Positions 1 through 9,955 of a stretch of 64,000 bases of DNA are shown here, in pieces. Position 1 is the stretch's first letter, and every line of letters begins with the position of its first letter. The notes below the pieces were generated by a model. It was not told the origin of the DNA, did not search any database, and worked only from the letters and a program-made list of their open reading frames with translations. The stretch is taken from positions 21,346,622 through 21,410,621 of the forward strand of contig JBBCBC010000001.1 in NCBI GenBank assembly GCA_037126765.1, in the 5' to 3' direction. Source of the stretch: Stenogyne calaminthoides. Its lineage: Eukaryota; Streptophyta; Magnoliopsida; Lamiales; Lamiaceae. Made by a program: the position numbers and the translations under genes.

Positions 1-660
1 TCGACATCAGCTTTCCGCTAACTTCGGCGATGTCGATCTGCCATTTTAGCGAAGCATTCTCCACCTTCTCCGGCGATGAGATCGCCGAACTTTTGCGATG
101 GCGACCAGCCCCCGCCTCCCGGCGTCGGCTTTCCACTAACTTCGGCGATGTCGATCCGCCCGTTTTAGCAACTTATTCTCCACCTTCTCGGTGATGAGAT
201 CGTCGGCTTTCACATCGACGACCAGCCCGCCTCCTCGGTTTTAAACTTTCGCTAACTTCGCCGATGTCTAGTCCGCCGTTTTAGCGAAGCATTCTCCGCC
301 TTCTCGGCGATGAGATCGTCGGCTTTCACAGTGACGACCAGCCCGTCTCCTCGACGTCGACTTTCCGCTATCTTGGCGATGTCCAGTCCACCGTTTTAGC
401 GAAGCATTCTCCGCCTTCTCGGCGATGAGATCGTCGGCTTTCACAGCGACGACCAGCCCGTCTCCTCGGCGTCAGCTTTTCGCCAACTCGACGATGTCCA
501 ATCCGTCGTTTTAGCAAAGTATTCTCTGCCTTCTCGGTGATGAGATCGTCGGCTTTCGCAGCGACGACCAGCCCGCCTCCTCGGCGTCGGCTTTCCGCTA
601 ACTCGGTGATGTTCAGTCCGCCGTTTTAGTGAAGTATTATTCGCCTTCTCGGTGATGAGA
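1..660. repeat. Tandem array, about 115-bp unit, six copies
   Basis: Six imperfect copies of a GC-rich unit begin near 8, 124, 243, 357, 471 and 586. Each reads 'ctttccgctaac', then 'gatgtc', 'gttttagc', 'ttctc' and 'gatgagatcgtcggcttt'. The array lies upstream of a polypurine tract and LTR in the same orientation, the place where hypervariable 3'-UTR minisatellites are known in Tat/Ogre/Retand-type Ty3/gypsy elements. Open frames across it (for example 441-671 minus) are by-products of the periodicity. The left end is cut by the window edge. Confidence 0.85.
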
Positions 661-929
661 TGTTGGCTCATTGTTTCGGCGTGACCGGTCTGCCTCTATC
701 AGCATTAACCTGCTTGCCTTCATCGAATTTGGCTCTCTCATGAGACCACACAGTCAGTCAGACGATTTATACGGGGTAAAGGTCGCAAACTGCTCGGTCG
801 TAAGTGGTCGACGACGAGTGCAAAATTTTCTCCTATAAATCGCCTTTAGCGATCCGACAGAGGAAAAGTCACAAAACCGCTTTCGGTAGTAAGTGGTCGA
901 CGACGAGCGCAAACTCTCCTAGCTCGCTC

Positions 930-1310
930 AAGTATCTTTGGCTCTCTCTCACGAGCCATCTCAGAACACCTGCTCATATCGAGTAGGATCCCATCTAGCT
1001 CTCTCTCACGAGCCATATCAGAAGACCTGCTCATCTCGAGTAGGATCCCCTCTAGCTCTCTCACGAGCAATCCCAGAAGACTTGCTCATCTCGAGCAGGA
1101 TCCCATCTAGCTCTCTCTCACGAGCCATATCAGAAGACCTGCTCATCTCGAGCAGGATCCCATCTAGCTCTCTCTCACGAGCCATCTCAGAAGACCTGCT
1201 CATCTCGAGCAGGATCCCATTCGGCTATCTCTAACGAGCCATCTCTGAAGACCTGCTCGTCTCGAGCAGGATCCCATCTGGCTCTCTCCGACAAGCCACT
1301 TCCGAAGACC
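930..1310. repeat. Tandem array, about 57-bp unit, seven copies
   Basis: Copies of 'gctctctctcacgagccat' followed by 'gacctgctcatctcgagcag' start near 941, 998, 1056, 1109, 1166, 1223 and 1280. It is a different unit from the array at 1-660 but has the same orientation and element context. The repeat-derived frames 938-1234 (plus) and 1018-1203 (minus) repeat the same peptide and are not considered genes. Confidence 0.87.
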
Positions 1311-1332
1311 ATTTTCCCACGGACATTAAAAA

Positions 1333-1965
1333 GACTCGTACGACGGGGCTCTCCCCGTCTGAGTACCTAAAACTTCGTTACAAGGGCTCTCCCCCAATCT
1401 GAGCCGCGAAAAAGACTTCGTCTGATGGGGCTCTCCCAATCTGACGCAGAAAAAAGGCTAAATGCGATGGGGCTCTCCCAATCTGAAACCTGAGAAAAAG
1501 ACCTCGTCTGACCAGGGCTCTCCCCAATCTGAGCACATAAAAGGCTAAATGACAGGGCCTCTCCCAATCTGAGCACAAAAAAAGACTTCGTCTGATAGGG
1601 CTCCAATCTGAGCCTGAAAAAAACTAGTACAATGGGGCTCTCCCGAATCTGAGCCTGAAAAAAGACTTCGTCTGACAGGGCTCTCAATCTGAGCCTGAGA
1701 AAAAGGCTTCGTCTGATGGGGCTCTCCCAATCTGAGCACAAAAAAGACTTCGTCTGTGGGGCTCTCCCAATCTGAAAGAAAAAAGACTTCGTCTGATGGG
1801 GCTCCCAACGAAACCTGAGAAAAAGACTTCGTCACGGCCGAGGCTCCCCCCATCTGAGCCTGAAAAAAAGACTCGTCGCAGCAGGGCTCCCAATCTGAAA
1901 CCTGAAAAAAGACTTCGTATGACGGGGTTCGCCCTCAATCTGAGCCGACTAGATCGACTGATCAG
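1333..1965. repeat. Tandem array, about 45-50-bp unit, about 13 copies
   Basis: Repeats of 'gacttcgtctgatggggctc' followed by 'tcccaatctgagc' and an A-run vary in length through A-run and small indel changes. Overlapping minus-strand frames at 1367-1989 are periodic by-products. This is the third distinct minisatellite in 2 kb, and the closest to the LTR. Confidence 0.87.
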
Positions 1966-2211
1966 ATCAGGGAAGAAGGACTCAGACATCGTGAAGACTC
2001 AGACAAACCTGAGGGGTCAGTATGCTCGATGCTCAGACATGCTGAGGGCTCAGACACTGAACAATTAAGATCTCATACGGCACCCGAGCAAGCTCGGAGG
2101 AAAACAATGTGACTGCAGATACAACAAAACATAAAAATTGGCTCTAAACATGAAACAAGATCAAGCTCTGAACAACATCACAACCCGATCTTGGGGGCTA
2201 TTGTTGTGCTC
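1966..2211 (+). mobile_element. G1 3' non-coding end with polypurine tract
   Basis: This stretch is rich in the words 'ctcaga' and 'gctcag' and has no gene. Its last bases, 'cttgggggctat' just before TGTTGTG at 2212, have the form of a plus-strand polypurine tract next to a 3' LTR. That sets the orientation of element G1 as plus and places the three tandem arrays in its 3' untranslated region. Confidence 0.6.
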
Positions 2212-2326
2212 AGATAAATCACACGTCAGCATCACGGTTATCACACATCGATAACTGAAGGCTCGAGAACCCAGAGGCTCGAGATAATCCGGCTATCGCC
2301 GACGTCGCCAGTCCCACCGAGACCAC

Positions 2327-2438
2327 ATGATTTGTCGTGCTTACGCATATATTTTGTCATGCTTTATGCACATGACTTGTCGTGCTTATCGATTTGTCGT
2401 GCTTAACGATTTGTCGTGCTTATGATTTGTCGTGCTGG
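2327..2438 (+). repeat. Short U3 repeats in the G1 LTR
   Basis: About six imperfect copies of 'gatttgtcgtgctta' with spacers of variable length sit just upstream of the LTR TATA box. The inverted copy is at about 4797-4910 in the other LTR. Repeated U3 motifs of this kind often act as enhancer elements in retrotransposons; that role is inferred here. Confidence 0.7.
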
Positions 2439-2445
2439 TCCTCTT

Positions 2446-2453
2446 TATATAAA
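2446..2453 (+). promoter_or_regulatory. TATA box of the G1 LTR
   Basis: TATATAAA lies about 235 bp into the LTR, after the U3 repeats. The mirror copy in the opposite LTR is at about 4778-4785 on the minus strand. The hAT insertion begins about 70 bp downstream, so transcripts from this LTR would run into it. Confidence 0.6.
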
Positions 2454-2523
2454 GGACCTCACAGTTCATTGTAAAGGGACACACACTGGAATGTTTCCCT
2501 CATTCCACTTATATACCTACACC

Positions 2524-3484
2524 TAGGGATGGCAATGGGGTGGGTTAAAACCCGAACCCGGCACGAATCCGCCCCGGATGGGGCGGGTTAAAACCCGATC
2601 AAACGGATTTCGGGGCGGGTTAAACCCGGTCAAGCGGGATTTTTGCCGGGGCGGGGCGGGTTACGGTTTTAGGTAAACCCGCCCCGAACCCGCCCCGCAT
2701 ATATAAATATATATTAATTTTATAATTTTTTATTAAATTAAATGTATTTTGTATTAGGTTTATTTCTTTCACGGTGAATTATTTTAATTGTTTCTTTCTT
2801 TGATTTATCAGTTTCTTTTATCGAATAAGTGTTTTAGCTTAGATTGAGAAGAAATTAGAATGAGTAGATATCTAATGTACATAATTCAAAATAAATTTCA
2901 ATTAATTCACCCAAATAATACAAATTCAAGTATTAATTGTATGAATTGGAGGACTATAAAATAATTGTATGAATTGGAGGTAGAGATAAATTATTTTTTT
3001 GCTTATTTATTTATTTTCATCTTTATTTATTTTTCTAAAATACTAACATATCTATCTTTTTTAAAATAGATGGAGTCTGAAGAAGGAACTAGAGCTAATT
3101 CAGTGAATGTCCCATTAAATAATTTTCTTTGATGTGGGATTGATTAAAACTTTTGAATTTTGTGCTCTATGATGTGAGATTGATTATGAAATTAGGTATT
3201 TTATTTGTTATAATTTGAATGATTATAATTAATGTGTTATTTTTTAGGAATGATATGTATGAAGTTGGGAGTATGAATTAAAAAATGTAGGAAAAAATAA
3301 AATTGGACGCGGGGCGGGTTAAACCCGCCGGGTTCACGGGGCGGGGCGGGTTAAAGCGGGTTAAAAAACCCGGCGGGGCGGGGCGGGGCGGCTTACGGGT
3401 TGGGAAAAAATTTGGCGGGGCGGGTTACGGGTTTAGCTAAACCCGCCCCAAACCCGCCCCAAACCCGCCCCGTTGCCATCCCTA
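2524..3484. mobile_element. Non-autonomous hAT-like element, 961 bp (copy 1)
   Basis: The element has inverted ends TAGGGATGGCAA and TTGCCATCCCTA and is flanked by the 8-bp direct duplication CCTACACC (2516-2523 and 3485-3492). TAGGGATG-type ends and 8-bp target duplications are hallmarks of Ac/hAT transposons. Subterminal regions are packed with GGCGGGTT/AACCCGCC motifs in both orientations, as expected of transposase-binding repeats. The centre is AT-rich and has no reading frame for a transposase. The plus-strand frame at 3400-3624 only crosses the end of the element. Confidence 0.85.
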
Positions 3485-3607
3485 CCTACACCCACATTTC
3501 AGGGAAGAACTACGGTTCTTCCCGCAGTGTTCTTGTTCGATTAATCATTTTGTTTGTGAGTTGTTATCAATTTAGCCACATAATATTCTTCACAAAAAAC
3601 GACAACA

Positions 3608-3643
3608 TCGAATTTTTCAATTAACCCTCCTTCTAGCGCCAAT
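3608..3643 (-). mobile_element. G2 leader remnant with primer-binding site
   Basis: Read on the minus strand, the LTR end CGCAACA is followed directly by ATTGGCGCTAGAAGGAGGG. This is the form of primer-binding site (TTGGCGC type) seen in many plant Ty3/gypsy elements. Only about 36 bp of leader remain before the end of the oppositely oriented G1 LTR at 3607. These bases form most of the spacer at the centre of the large palindrome. Confidence 0.6.
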
Positions 3644-5038
3644 TGTTGCGAGTCATTTTTTGTGAAGAGTATTATGTGGCTAAATTGATAACAACTCAGA
3701 AACAAAATGATTAATCAAACAAGAACACTGCGGGAAGAACCGTAGTTCTTACCTGAAATGTGGGTGTAGGTAGGGATGGCAACGGGGCGGGTTTAGCTAA
3801 ACCCGTAACCCGCCCCGCCAAATTTTTTCCCAACCCGTAAGCCGCCCCGCCCCGCCCCGCCGGGTTTTTTAACCCGCTTTAACCCGCCCCGCCCCGTGAA
3901 CCCGGCGGGTTTAACCCGCCCCGCGTCCAATTTTATTTTTTCCTACATTTTTTAATTCATACTCCCAACTTCATACATATCATTCCTAAAAAATAACACA
4001 TTAATTATAATCATTCAAATTATAACAAATAAAATACCTAATTTCATAATCAATCTCACATCATAGAGCACAAAATTCAAAAGTTTTAATCAATCCCACA
4101 TCAAAGAAAATTATTTAATGGGACATTCACTGAATTAGCTCTAGTTCCTTCTTCAGACTCCATCTATTTTAAAAAAGATAGATATGTTAGTATTTTAGAA
4201 AAATAAATAAAGATGAAAATAAATAAATAAGCAAAAAAATAATTTATCTCTACCTCCAATTCATACAATTATTTTGCAGTCCTCCAATTCATACAATTAA
4301 TACTTGAATTTGTATTATTTGGGTGAATTAATTGAAATTTATTTTGAATTATGTACATTAGATATCTACTCATTCTAATTTCTTCTCAATCTAAGCTAAA
4401 ACACTTATTCGATAAAAGAAACTGATAAATCAAAGAAAGAAACAATTAAAATAATTCACCGTGAAAGAAATAAACCTAATACAAAATACATTTAATTTAA
4501 TAAAAAATTATAAAATTAATATATATTTATATATGCGGGGCGGGTTCGGGGCGGGTTTACCTAAAACCGTAACCCGCCCCGCCCCGGCAAAAAACCCGCT
4601 TGACCGGGTTTAACCCGCCCCGAAATCCGTTTGATCGGGTTTTAACCCGCCCCATCCGGGGCGGATTCGTGCCGGGTTCGGGTTTTAACCCACCCCATTG
4701 CCATCCCTAGGTGTAGGTATATAAGTGGAATGAGGGAAACATTCCAGTGTGTGTCCCTTTACAATGAACTGTGAGGTCCTTTATATAAAGAGGACCAGCA
4801 CGACAAATCATAAGCACGACAAATCGTTAAGCACGACAAATCGATAAGCACGACAAGTCATGTGCATAAAGCATGACAAAATATATGCGTAAGCACGACA
4901 AATCATGTGGTCTCGGTGGGACCTGCTGACGTGCGATAGCCTTCAGATTATCTGAGCCTCCAGGTTCTCTGAGACTTCAGGTTATCTGATGTGTGATAAA
5001 TCTGGTGATTCTGACGTGTGATTTATCTGAGCACAACA
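3644..5038 (-). repeat. LTR of gypsy-like element G2 (5' LTR, inverted), carrying a hAT insertion
   Basis: On the plus strand it starts TGTTGCGAG and ends GCACAACA; on the minus strand it runs from TGTTGTGC to CAACA and is followed by the primer-binding site. It is the reverse complement of 2212-3607 with small differences. These include a 22-bp length change at a hAT subterminal repeat and several CTGA/CGA-type differences in the outermost 120 bp. Its length, 1,395 bp, is within one base of the other LTR. Confidence 0.75.
3771..4709. mobile_element. Non-autonomous hAT-like element, 939 bp (copy 2, inverted)
   Basis: It has the same ends and family as the copy at 2524-3484, in reverse orientation, and is flanked by GGTGTAGG (3763-3770 and 4710-4717), the reverse complement of the first copy's duplication. 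The shared insertion site shows that the hAT element entered an LTR once and was then copied by retrotransposition. It is shorter by two 11-bp units of the 'aacccgcccca' subterminal repeat. It has no coding capacity. Confidence 0.85.
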
Positions 5039-5529
5039 GGATTTCTAGAGTTTATATTAAAATGTTTGGTTTATGGATCGAAAATTTTTAGATTCTTGAT
5101 TAAAACGAATGAACCCACTTTACAAAATCACCGGTTGAACGAATTTCTCGCGTTTTAAGACATCGAAATTGGTTTGCCAATTTTTTTATTGATTTTTGTA
5201 AAAAAAAATTCAAAAATTTCATGCTTTCTCAGAAAAATATTCTGAAATTATCAAAGAATTTTCGAGAAAAACATTCGAAAAAAATATTTTGAAATAATTT
5301 GAGAGTCTTCGAAATAAATTTTTGGAAAATGTTTCAAACTCTACTAAATATTTTGAATTTTTTTATCGAAATTAAAAAATATATATCAGAAAACTAGGTG
5401 CATTTTTTTTTTTTTTTTTGCCGGACGTTTTTTTTTTTTACCAGAAAAATCGTGCAGCGCTTGTTCTGAAGAATTTATTCAAATTCTATTGGGTAAGGGG
5501 GTGTATGTGGTTACAGATAGAGGGAAAAG

Positions 5530-5570
<41 letters not shown>

Positions 5571-5734
5571 ACATTTTTTTATACTTTAAAATTTAAAAAT
5601 TGAATGAGTGGTGCATTTTGCAATGTTGGGGTTGCTAATAAATTGGAGAGGAGTACTCATATGTCCTAATTGATACTATAAATTATTAATAGGTCCAACA
5701 TCCTAAAATAAATACCATTAGGTGTTAAGAACAT
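5039..5734. other. AT-rich intergenic DNA with poly(T) and (TA)n
   Basis: No gene is seen. Poly(T) runs lie at about 5406-5440 and a (TA)n microsatellite of about 36 bp at 5532-5567. The frame at 5418-5603 is low-complexity sequence. Confidence 0.6.
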
Positions 5735-6480
5735 GTGTTAAGTTACTTATTTGCCCTATTTTCGTCGGTTACTTATTTTTGCCCTTATAATAATAATCTA
5801 CCTCTTTCCCTCTCAAAAATTGAAAACACAAATCAGTCTATTCACCCTCTCTCCCTCTCCTCCATTATCCCCACTAAACCCAACACACCATCTGTGCAAC
5901 ACAATTCAACCACCGCCAAACATCCCCCCTCCCCCCAAAACTCTCTCTCTCTACACCCTCACTCCACCAAACCCAACATAGCCACCATCACTTTGTAGAT
6001 GACGGTGGCTTGCTGACCACTGTCGTCCCCGCCGCCCCCCACCACTCCAAATCGCTCTCTTTCTCTGCCCAATTCCATGTTGCCGCTGGAGCTCCTCCAG
6101 GCCGCCCTCCACCAAACTCCACCACGACGGTCATCATCCCCACGCCGCTGCCACCATACCCATTCATCTCACTCGGATCTACGCCACTGGTGGTGGATTT
6201 GAGACGAACACCTGTGCGAGTTGAGGACGAAAACGAAGATAACCGGAGCTCCGTGTGCGACGGTGAGTTCTAAGCGTCGGATCTCCTCCGCCACCACCGC
6301 AAAGTTTTTTATAGTTTTTTTTTTCACTGGTGATTTTGTGTTGTTTGGGGAGATGGATCTAACAATGTTGGTGGTTAGGGACGGTGGTGGTAGGGCTGCT
6401 GCGGCGGCGGGGGAGGTTGTTTGGGGAGGCGGCGGCCGCCGCAGAATATGGATCTGGGGTTCTGGGTTTTTTTAGGTTTT
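5735..6480 (+). other. C/T-rich, proline-coding segment of unknown origin
   Basis: This compositional island is pyrimidine-rich from about 5860 to 6200 and GC-rich to 6460. It contains overlapping plus-strand frames (5735-5998, 6010-6273, 6221-6475) rich in P, S and T or G and A. None matches a domain I recognise, and their mutual overlap argues against a real protein. It could be a 5' exon or UTR fragment captured by a transposon, or a decayed gene. A GC-rich island in AT-rich surroundings is the main reason to note it. Confidence 0.3.
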
Positions 6481-7133
6481 TCCTTTATAAATATGTTCAT
6501 GTTTTTTTAATGAGCATGTTCATGTTTTTCCGTAATGTATGTAATTTCTGTGATTTTTTTCCAACTTTGACAAAAGAAACATCACTCTTGTTGGGATTTA
6601 ACAAAAAATCGCAAATTATTTTGAAACCTTTACAGAAAAATCGTAAAAATCTGAAAGAAAGGTAAAAAATTGTAACCCACGACAAAAATCTGAAAGAAAG
6701 GATTTGAATTTGAAGTTTGAAATATAGCTAATTTACCTAACATCTTGTACTTCCACTGTGGAGATTTGACGTCGCCGGCGTCGACAGACAACTTTTCCCC
6801 CTAGATGTATTTCTCGGTTTACGTTTGTGAGAGAAGAGAGATATGGGTTTTCTTTTTTTGGAATCATGTCTGTGAGAGAGAGAGAGTTGTGGGACCAGAG
6901 TTTAATATAAATATTAATTAACCTAAAAGATTCCAAAAATGTAAGTAATGTTGGACTTAAGGGAAGCTAAGGGCATATATATATGATATTTAACACTCAA
7001 AAAGTTGGATCTAAGAGTAATAAAATGATGAATGGATTTATGAGTAATACACACATGGAATGGACTTATTAGTAATTTTCTCGTAAATTAGGTTCAAATC
7101 AAGCCTCTGAAGCCTAGCAAATGACCCAAGTTA
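6481..7133. other. AT-rich intergenic DNA
   Basis: No coding or structural feature could be supported. Phrases such as 'ttggacctaagagtaat' recur here and at 7255-7340, which suggests decayed MITE material. Confidence 0.4.
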
Positions 7134-7352
7134 TTGAAATAAGTATTCTTAGGTCCAATATCCACTCCAATATTTGTGGCAGATGTTTAATGGGATATCG
7201 TGGAAGAAAGGGTATGTTGGGTTTTAACCACTACTTTTGCACTTATAAGTTCTTTAAAAAGTTAGTTGGACCTAAGAGTAATATTGGACTAAGTTAGTTG
7301 GTACTAAGAGTAATATTGGAGTGAATATTGGACCTAAGAGTACTTATTTCAA
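7134..7352. mobile_element. Foldback MITE, about 220 bp
   Basis: The left end 'ttgaaataagtattcttag' and right end 'ctaagagtacttatttcaa' are inverted copies. The complementarity continues about 40 bp inward through 'gtccaatatccactcc' and 'ggagtgaatattggac'. There is no coding capacity, and no clear target duplication was resolved. Confidence 0.6.
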
Positions 7353-7451
7353 TTGAATTTGATATGTAAAGCGTAATTTTCACGCATCACACTATTCAAC
7401 TTGCAATTAAGAGGTTTTAGTATGATTTGAGAATAATAATGGTATTGTATA

Positions 7452-7688
7452 CTCCCTCTCCCAAAAAGACTTAGCACAGTTGACTTTGACATGTATTTTT
7501 GCGAGCGAATTTTGTATTAGTAATTGAAATGATAAAGTGACTTTTACGGAGGGTGTATAATAGATAAGTCCATCTTCTATCATATCGCTCCTTAAAAGTC
7601 ACTTTATCATTTCAATTACTAATACAAAACTAGCTCGCAAAAAATGCGTATCAAAGTCAATGTGTTAAGTCTTCTGGGACGGAGGGAG
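7452..7688. mobile_element. Stowaway-like MITE (copy 1), 237 bp
   Basis: Ends CTCCCTCTCCC and GGGACGGAGGGAG form the classic CTCCCTCCGT-type Stowaway (Tc1/mariner) terminal inverted repeat, flanked by TA at 7450-7451 and 7689-7690. The two halves are inverted copies around about 7565, both containing 'gataaagtgacttttaagg'-like arms. A second copy of the same length lies at 41654-41890. Confidence 0.85.
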
Positions 7689-8303
7689 TATCATTTATGG
7701 GTCAATTACTAATTATTATTGATTGCATTGTTATTGTTTGATTAGAACATTAACAATGGGTATTATGTGAGGTGGGTCTAGTGAGTGGGGTAATTAATTG
7801 TTTATTTTTATTATCATTACTTGTGTATCAAAAATATCAAACAACACATATAAAGTGATTTTTATTACCCACTTTCATTACTTCCAACCAAATGACCCTA
7901 AATCATCTGAAACAAAACTACAAACTCGTAATAAATTATTTTTGTCAATAAAAAATTAAAATTTCGCTCAATCTCTTTAATTGTTGTCAAATATTCAATA
8001 AACAATAAAAATAGAAAACTTGTAATTTATCATTAAAAAAATATTGTTCTTTACTTGATTCAGTAAACAAATAATTCAATTACTATTATTTTTCTTTATT
8101 TAAGTGCCTTAATTCAATAAACAATTATATTTAAGTAAATTTCAAAAATGAATGTCGTCAAATTTAAAATTTACAAATGTATATATTTATTATTTTTATT
8201 AGTGTATATTGAGATTACTTTTTAATTTTTAAAAAAAAAATAGATTACTTTTTAAAGAATAAAGTACAATAATAGATATAAATATCAAATATAATACTTA
8301 GTA

Positions 8304-9104
8304 GGGTTTTTCTATGGTCAGGAACGGCTTCGCCCTTCCTGATGTTAGACGTCCAACAAAAAGTTGCCACATCATTTAACTTCGCCATGGACAATACTAT
8401 TTCGCCATAAGACTAAATAATTAATTTTTTTTAATAAAAATGATAAAATTACTAAAATATCCTTATAACATTTTAAATAAAAAAATACAATGTTCATAGA
8501 TTTAAAAAATTTAATCCATGATCCCAAACTCGACCCATGCGTGACCCGGGTCGGGTTAGTGTCTGGGTCCGAGTAGGATCCGGGTCCTGGTTTGGGTTTG
8601 AGTCCTAGTCAGGGTTTGGATCCAGGTCGGGTCTGGATGCAGGTCAAGGTCCAGTCTGGGCCCGAGTTCGATACGGTCTGGGTCCGGATCCAGGGTCAGG
8701 GTCGAATTTGGGTCGGGACCAAGGTTGGGGTCGGGGAGGGTCCGGTCCGATTAGTTAGGTTTAGGGTTCGGGTCATGGTCCAGGTCAGTGTTCGAGTCAG
8801 GGTTCGGTCCGGGATCGGTCCAGGTCAGAGTTCGGTTCGGTCCAAGTTAGGATTCGATTCTGGGTTTGGGTCGGATCAGGATGGGTCGGGGTCTGAGTCT
8901 GGGATAATTTCGTCATTTTATAATTATTAATTTAATTTATTAGTAGGGCGATGCAGTGCGATTGCAGTATGCACATCACAAACGCATTAGTGCAAAGTGC
9001 AATCATTTAAAATTAAAATTATATGTTGGATCAACGATCCAACGGTAATAAAAGATATCGTGACGTTAGGAAGGGCGAAATCATTCCTGACCGTAGAAGG
9101 TCCC
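8304..9104. mobile_element. Mutator-like element, 801 bp, non-autonomous
   Basis: Imperfect terminal inverted repeats of about 40 bp start GGGTTTTTCTATGGTCAGGAA and end TTCCTGACCGTAGAAGGTCCC. The flanks carry the 9-bp direct repeat TACTTAGTA (8295-8303 and 9105-9113). A 9-bp duplication and G-initial ends fit the Mutator superfamily. The interior has no transposase. It holds a degenerate 'ggtccggg/gggtcagg' minisatellite at about 8540-8905, which creates a spurious 112-codon frame. Confidence 0.78.
8540..8905 (+). repeat. Degenerate G/T-rich minisatellite inside the Mutator-like element
   Basis: Dozens of variants of 'gggtccgggtc', 'ccaggtcagggtt' and 'gttcgggtc' follow one another without a fixed period. 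Strand composition is strongly skewed to G and T. The 8592-8930 frame encodes valine/glycine/arginine-rich low-complexity peptide and is rejected as a gene. Confidence 0.65.
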
Positions 9105-9113
9105 TACTTAGTA

Positions 9114-9848
9114 ATTTGGAAAAAAACTATTTTTACCCCTAAATGTATAAAGGAAAAAGAAAATGTTTAGTAAGGGTGCAGAAATCGGAAGTCGATAGCC
9201 GTCAATTTTTTTTTTTAAAGAAATTTCCAAATTCCAATTAATCTTAATAATAAAGCTTAATAAAAGCAATATAAGGCCTATGGACTTTGGAAATCACCAA
9301 TTAATTAAACTAATAAAAGGCTCATAGGCTAAGGGCTTACGTCAATTTCACTTGAAGATAACAAGCCAGGGTTTACGCCAATTTCAATTGAAGAAAATAA
9401 AAAAATTTGAGATGGGCTTAAGGGCTGTGGAGTCGGAATTGTGTGTGACGACAGGGAAGGCGACGGATCTCCTGCACAACCTCCGCAGGATATGGCAGGT
9501 GTGCGCCTGTGCGGCGTTAGGGAGATGGGCGGGCGTAGGCACGACACAGGGAAGGCGGTGGGCGCAGGCACGGCGCGAGGAAGGCGGCGACAGGTGGGTT
9601 TAGGGTTTACGTGTTTGTCCATATTCTCAATTTTATTTGTCATAATTCTTAAATAGAGCCTGGAGTGTGGTGAGAGTTGGTTTTGAATTTTTTTTAATTA
9701 AAAAAAATCGAAAAAAAATCCAGGCGGCACCATCGACATGGCCGCCTAGCCCGCCTAGGCGGCGCCTGGCGAGGGGAACGACTTTTAGGGGCGATTTCAG
9801 CAAAATCGCGGTCTACCCCGATTTCTACATCATTGGTATTTAGACGGA
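9114..9848. other. Intergenic DNA with GC-rich fragments
   Basis: No supported gene. A GC-rich patch at 9430-9610 carries antisense frames with no recognised domain. A compact palindrome-rich patch, 'cgcctagcccgcctaggcgg', lies at about 9743-9770 and resembles dispersed repeat debris common in plant genomes. Confidence 0.35.
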
Positions 9849-9955
9849 CTATCAAATGCTCAAAGCATCAACAATTCATCCAAAGGGTGTTTAAACATCT
9901 TTTAAAAAAAAAAGGTGTTTAAATATTTGATGGATGAAAGTTGTGTTTAAAATTA

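Larger units (their letters stand above)
2212..3607 (+). repeat. LTR of gypsy-like element G1 (3' LTR), carrying a hAT insertion
   Basis: The LTR begins TGTTGTGCTCAG and ends ACAACA at 3607. It matches, in inverted orientation, the LTR at 3644-5038. A TATA box lies at 2446-2453. Upstream of it, U3 holds about six short repeats built on 'gatttgtcgtgctta' (2327-2438). A 961-bp hAT-type element sits downstream of the TATA box, so the empty LTR would be only about 430 bp. The preceding purine tract argues that this is a 3' LTR. The matching 5' LTR would lie left of the window. Confidence 0.75.

Noticed and set aside
441..2068. Many overlapping frames of 60-124 codons on both strands
   Set aside because: They arise from tandem repeats; the peptides repeat with the DNA period and show no domain.
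5735..6475. Proline/serine-rich frames as a possible cell-wall protein gene
   Set aside because: Several short overlapping frames, no signal peptide or regular Ser-Pro repeats, and no continuous frame.
7090..7115. GGTTCAAATC resembling a tRNA gene B box
   Set aside because: No matching A box, acceptor stem or cloverleaf could be formed around it.
8592..8930. 112-codon plus-strand frame
   Set aside because: It lies in a G/T-rich degenerate minisatellite inside a Mutator-like element and encodes low-complexity peptide.
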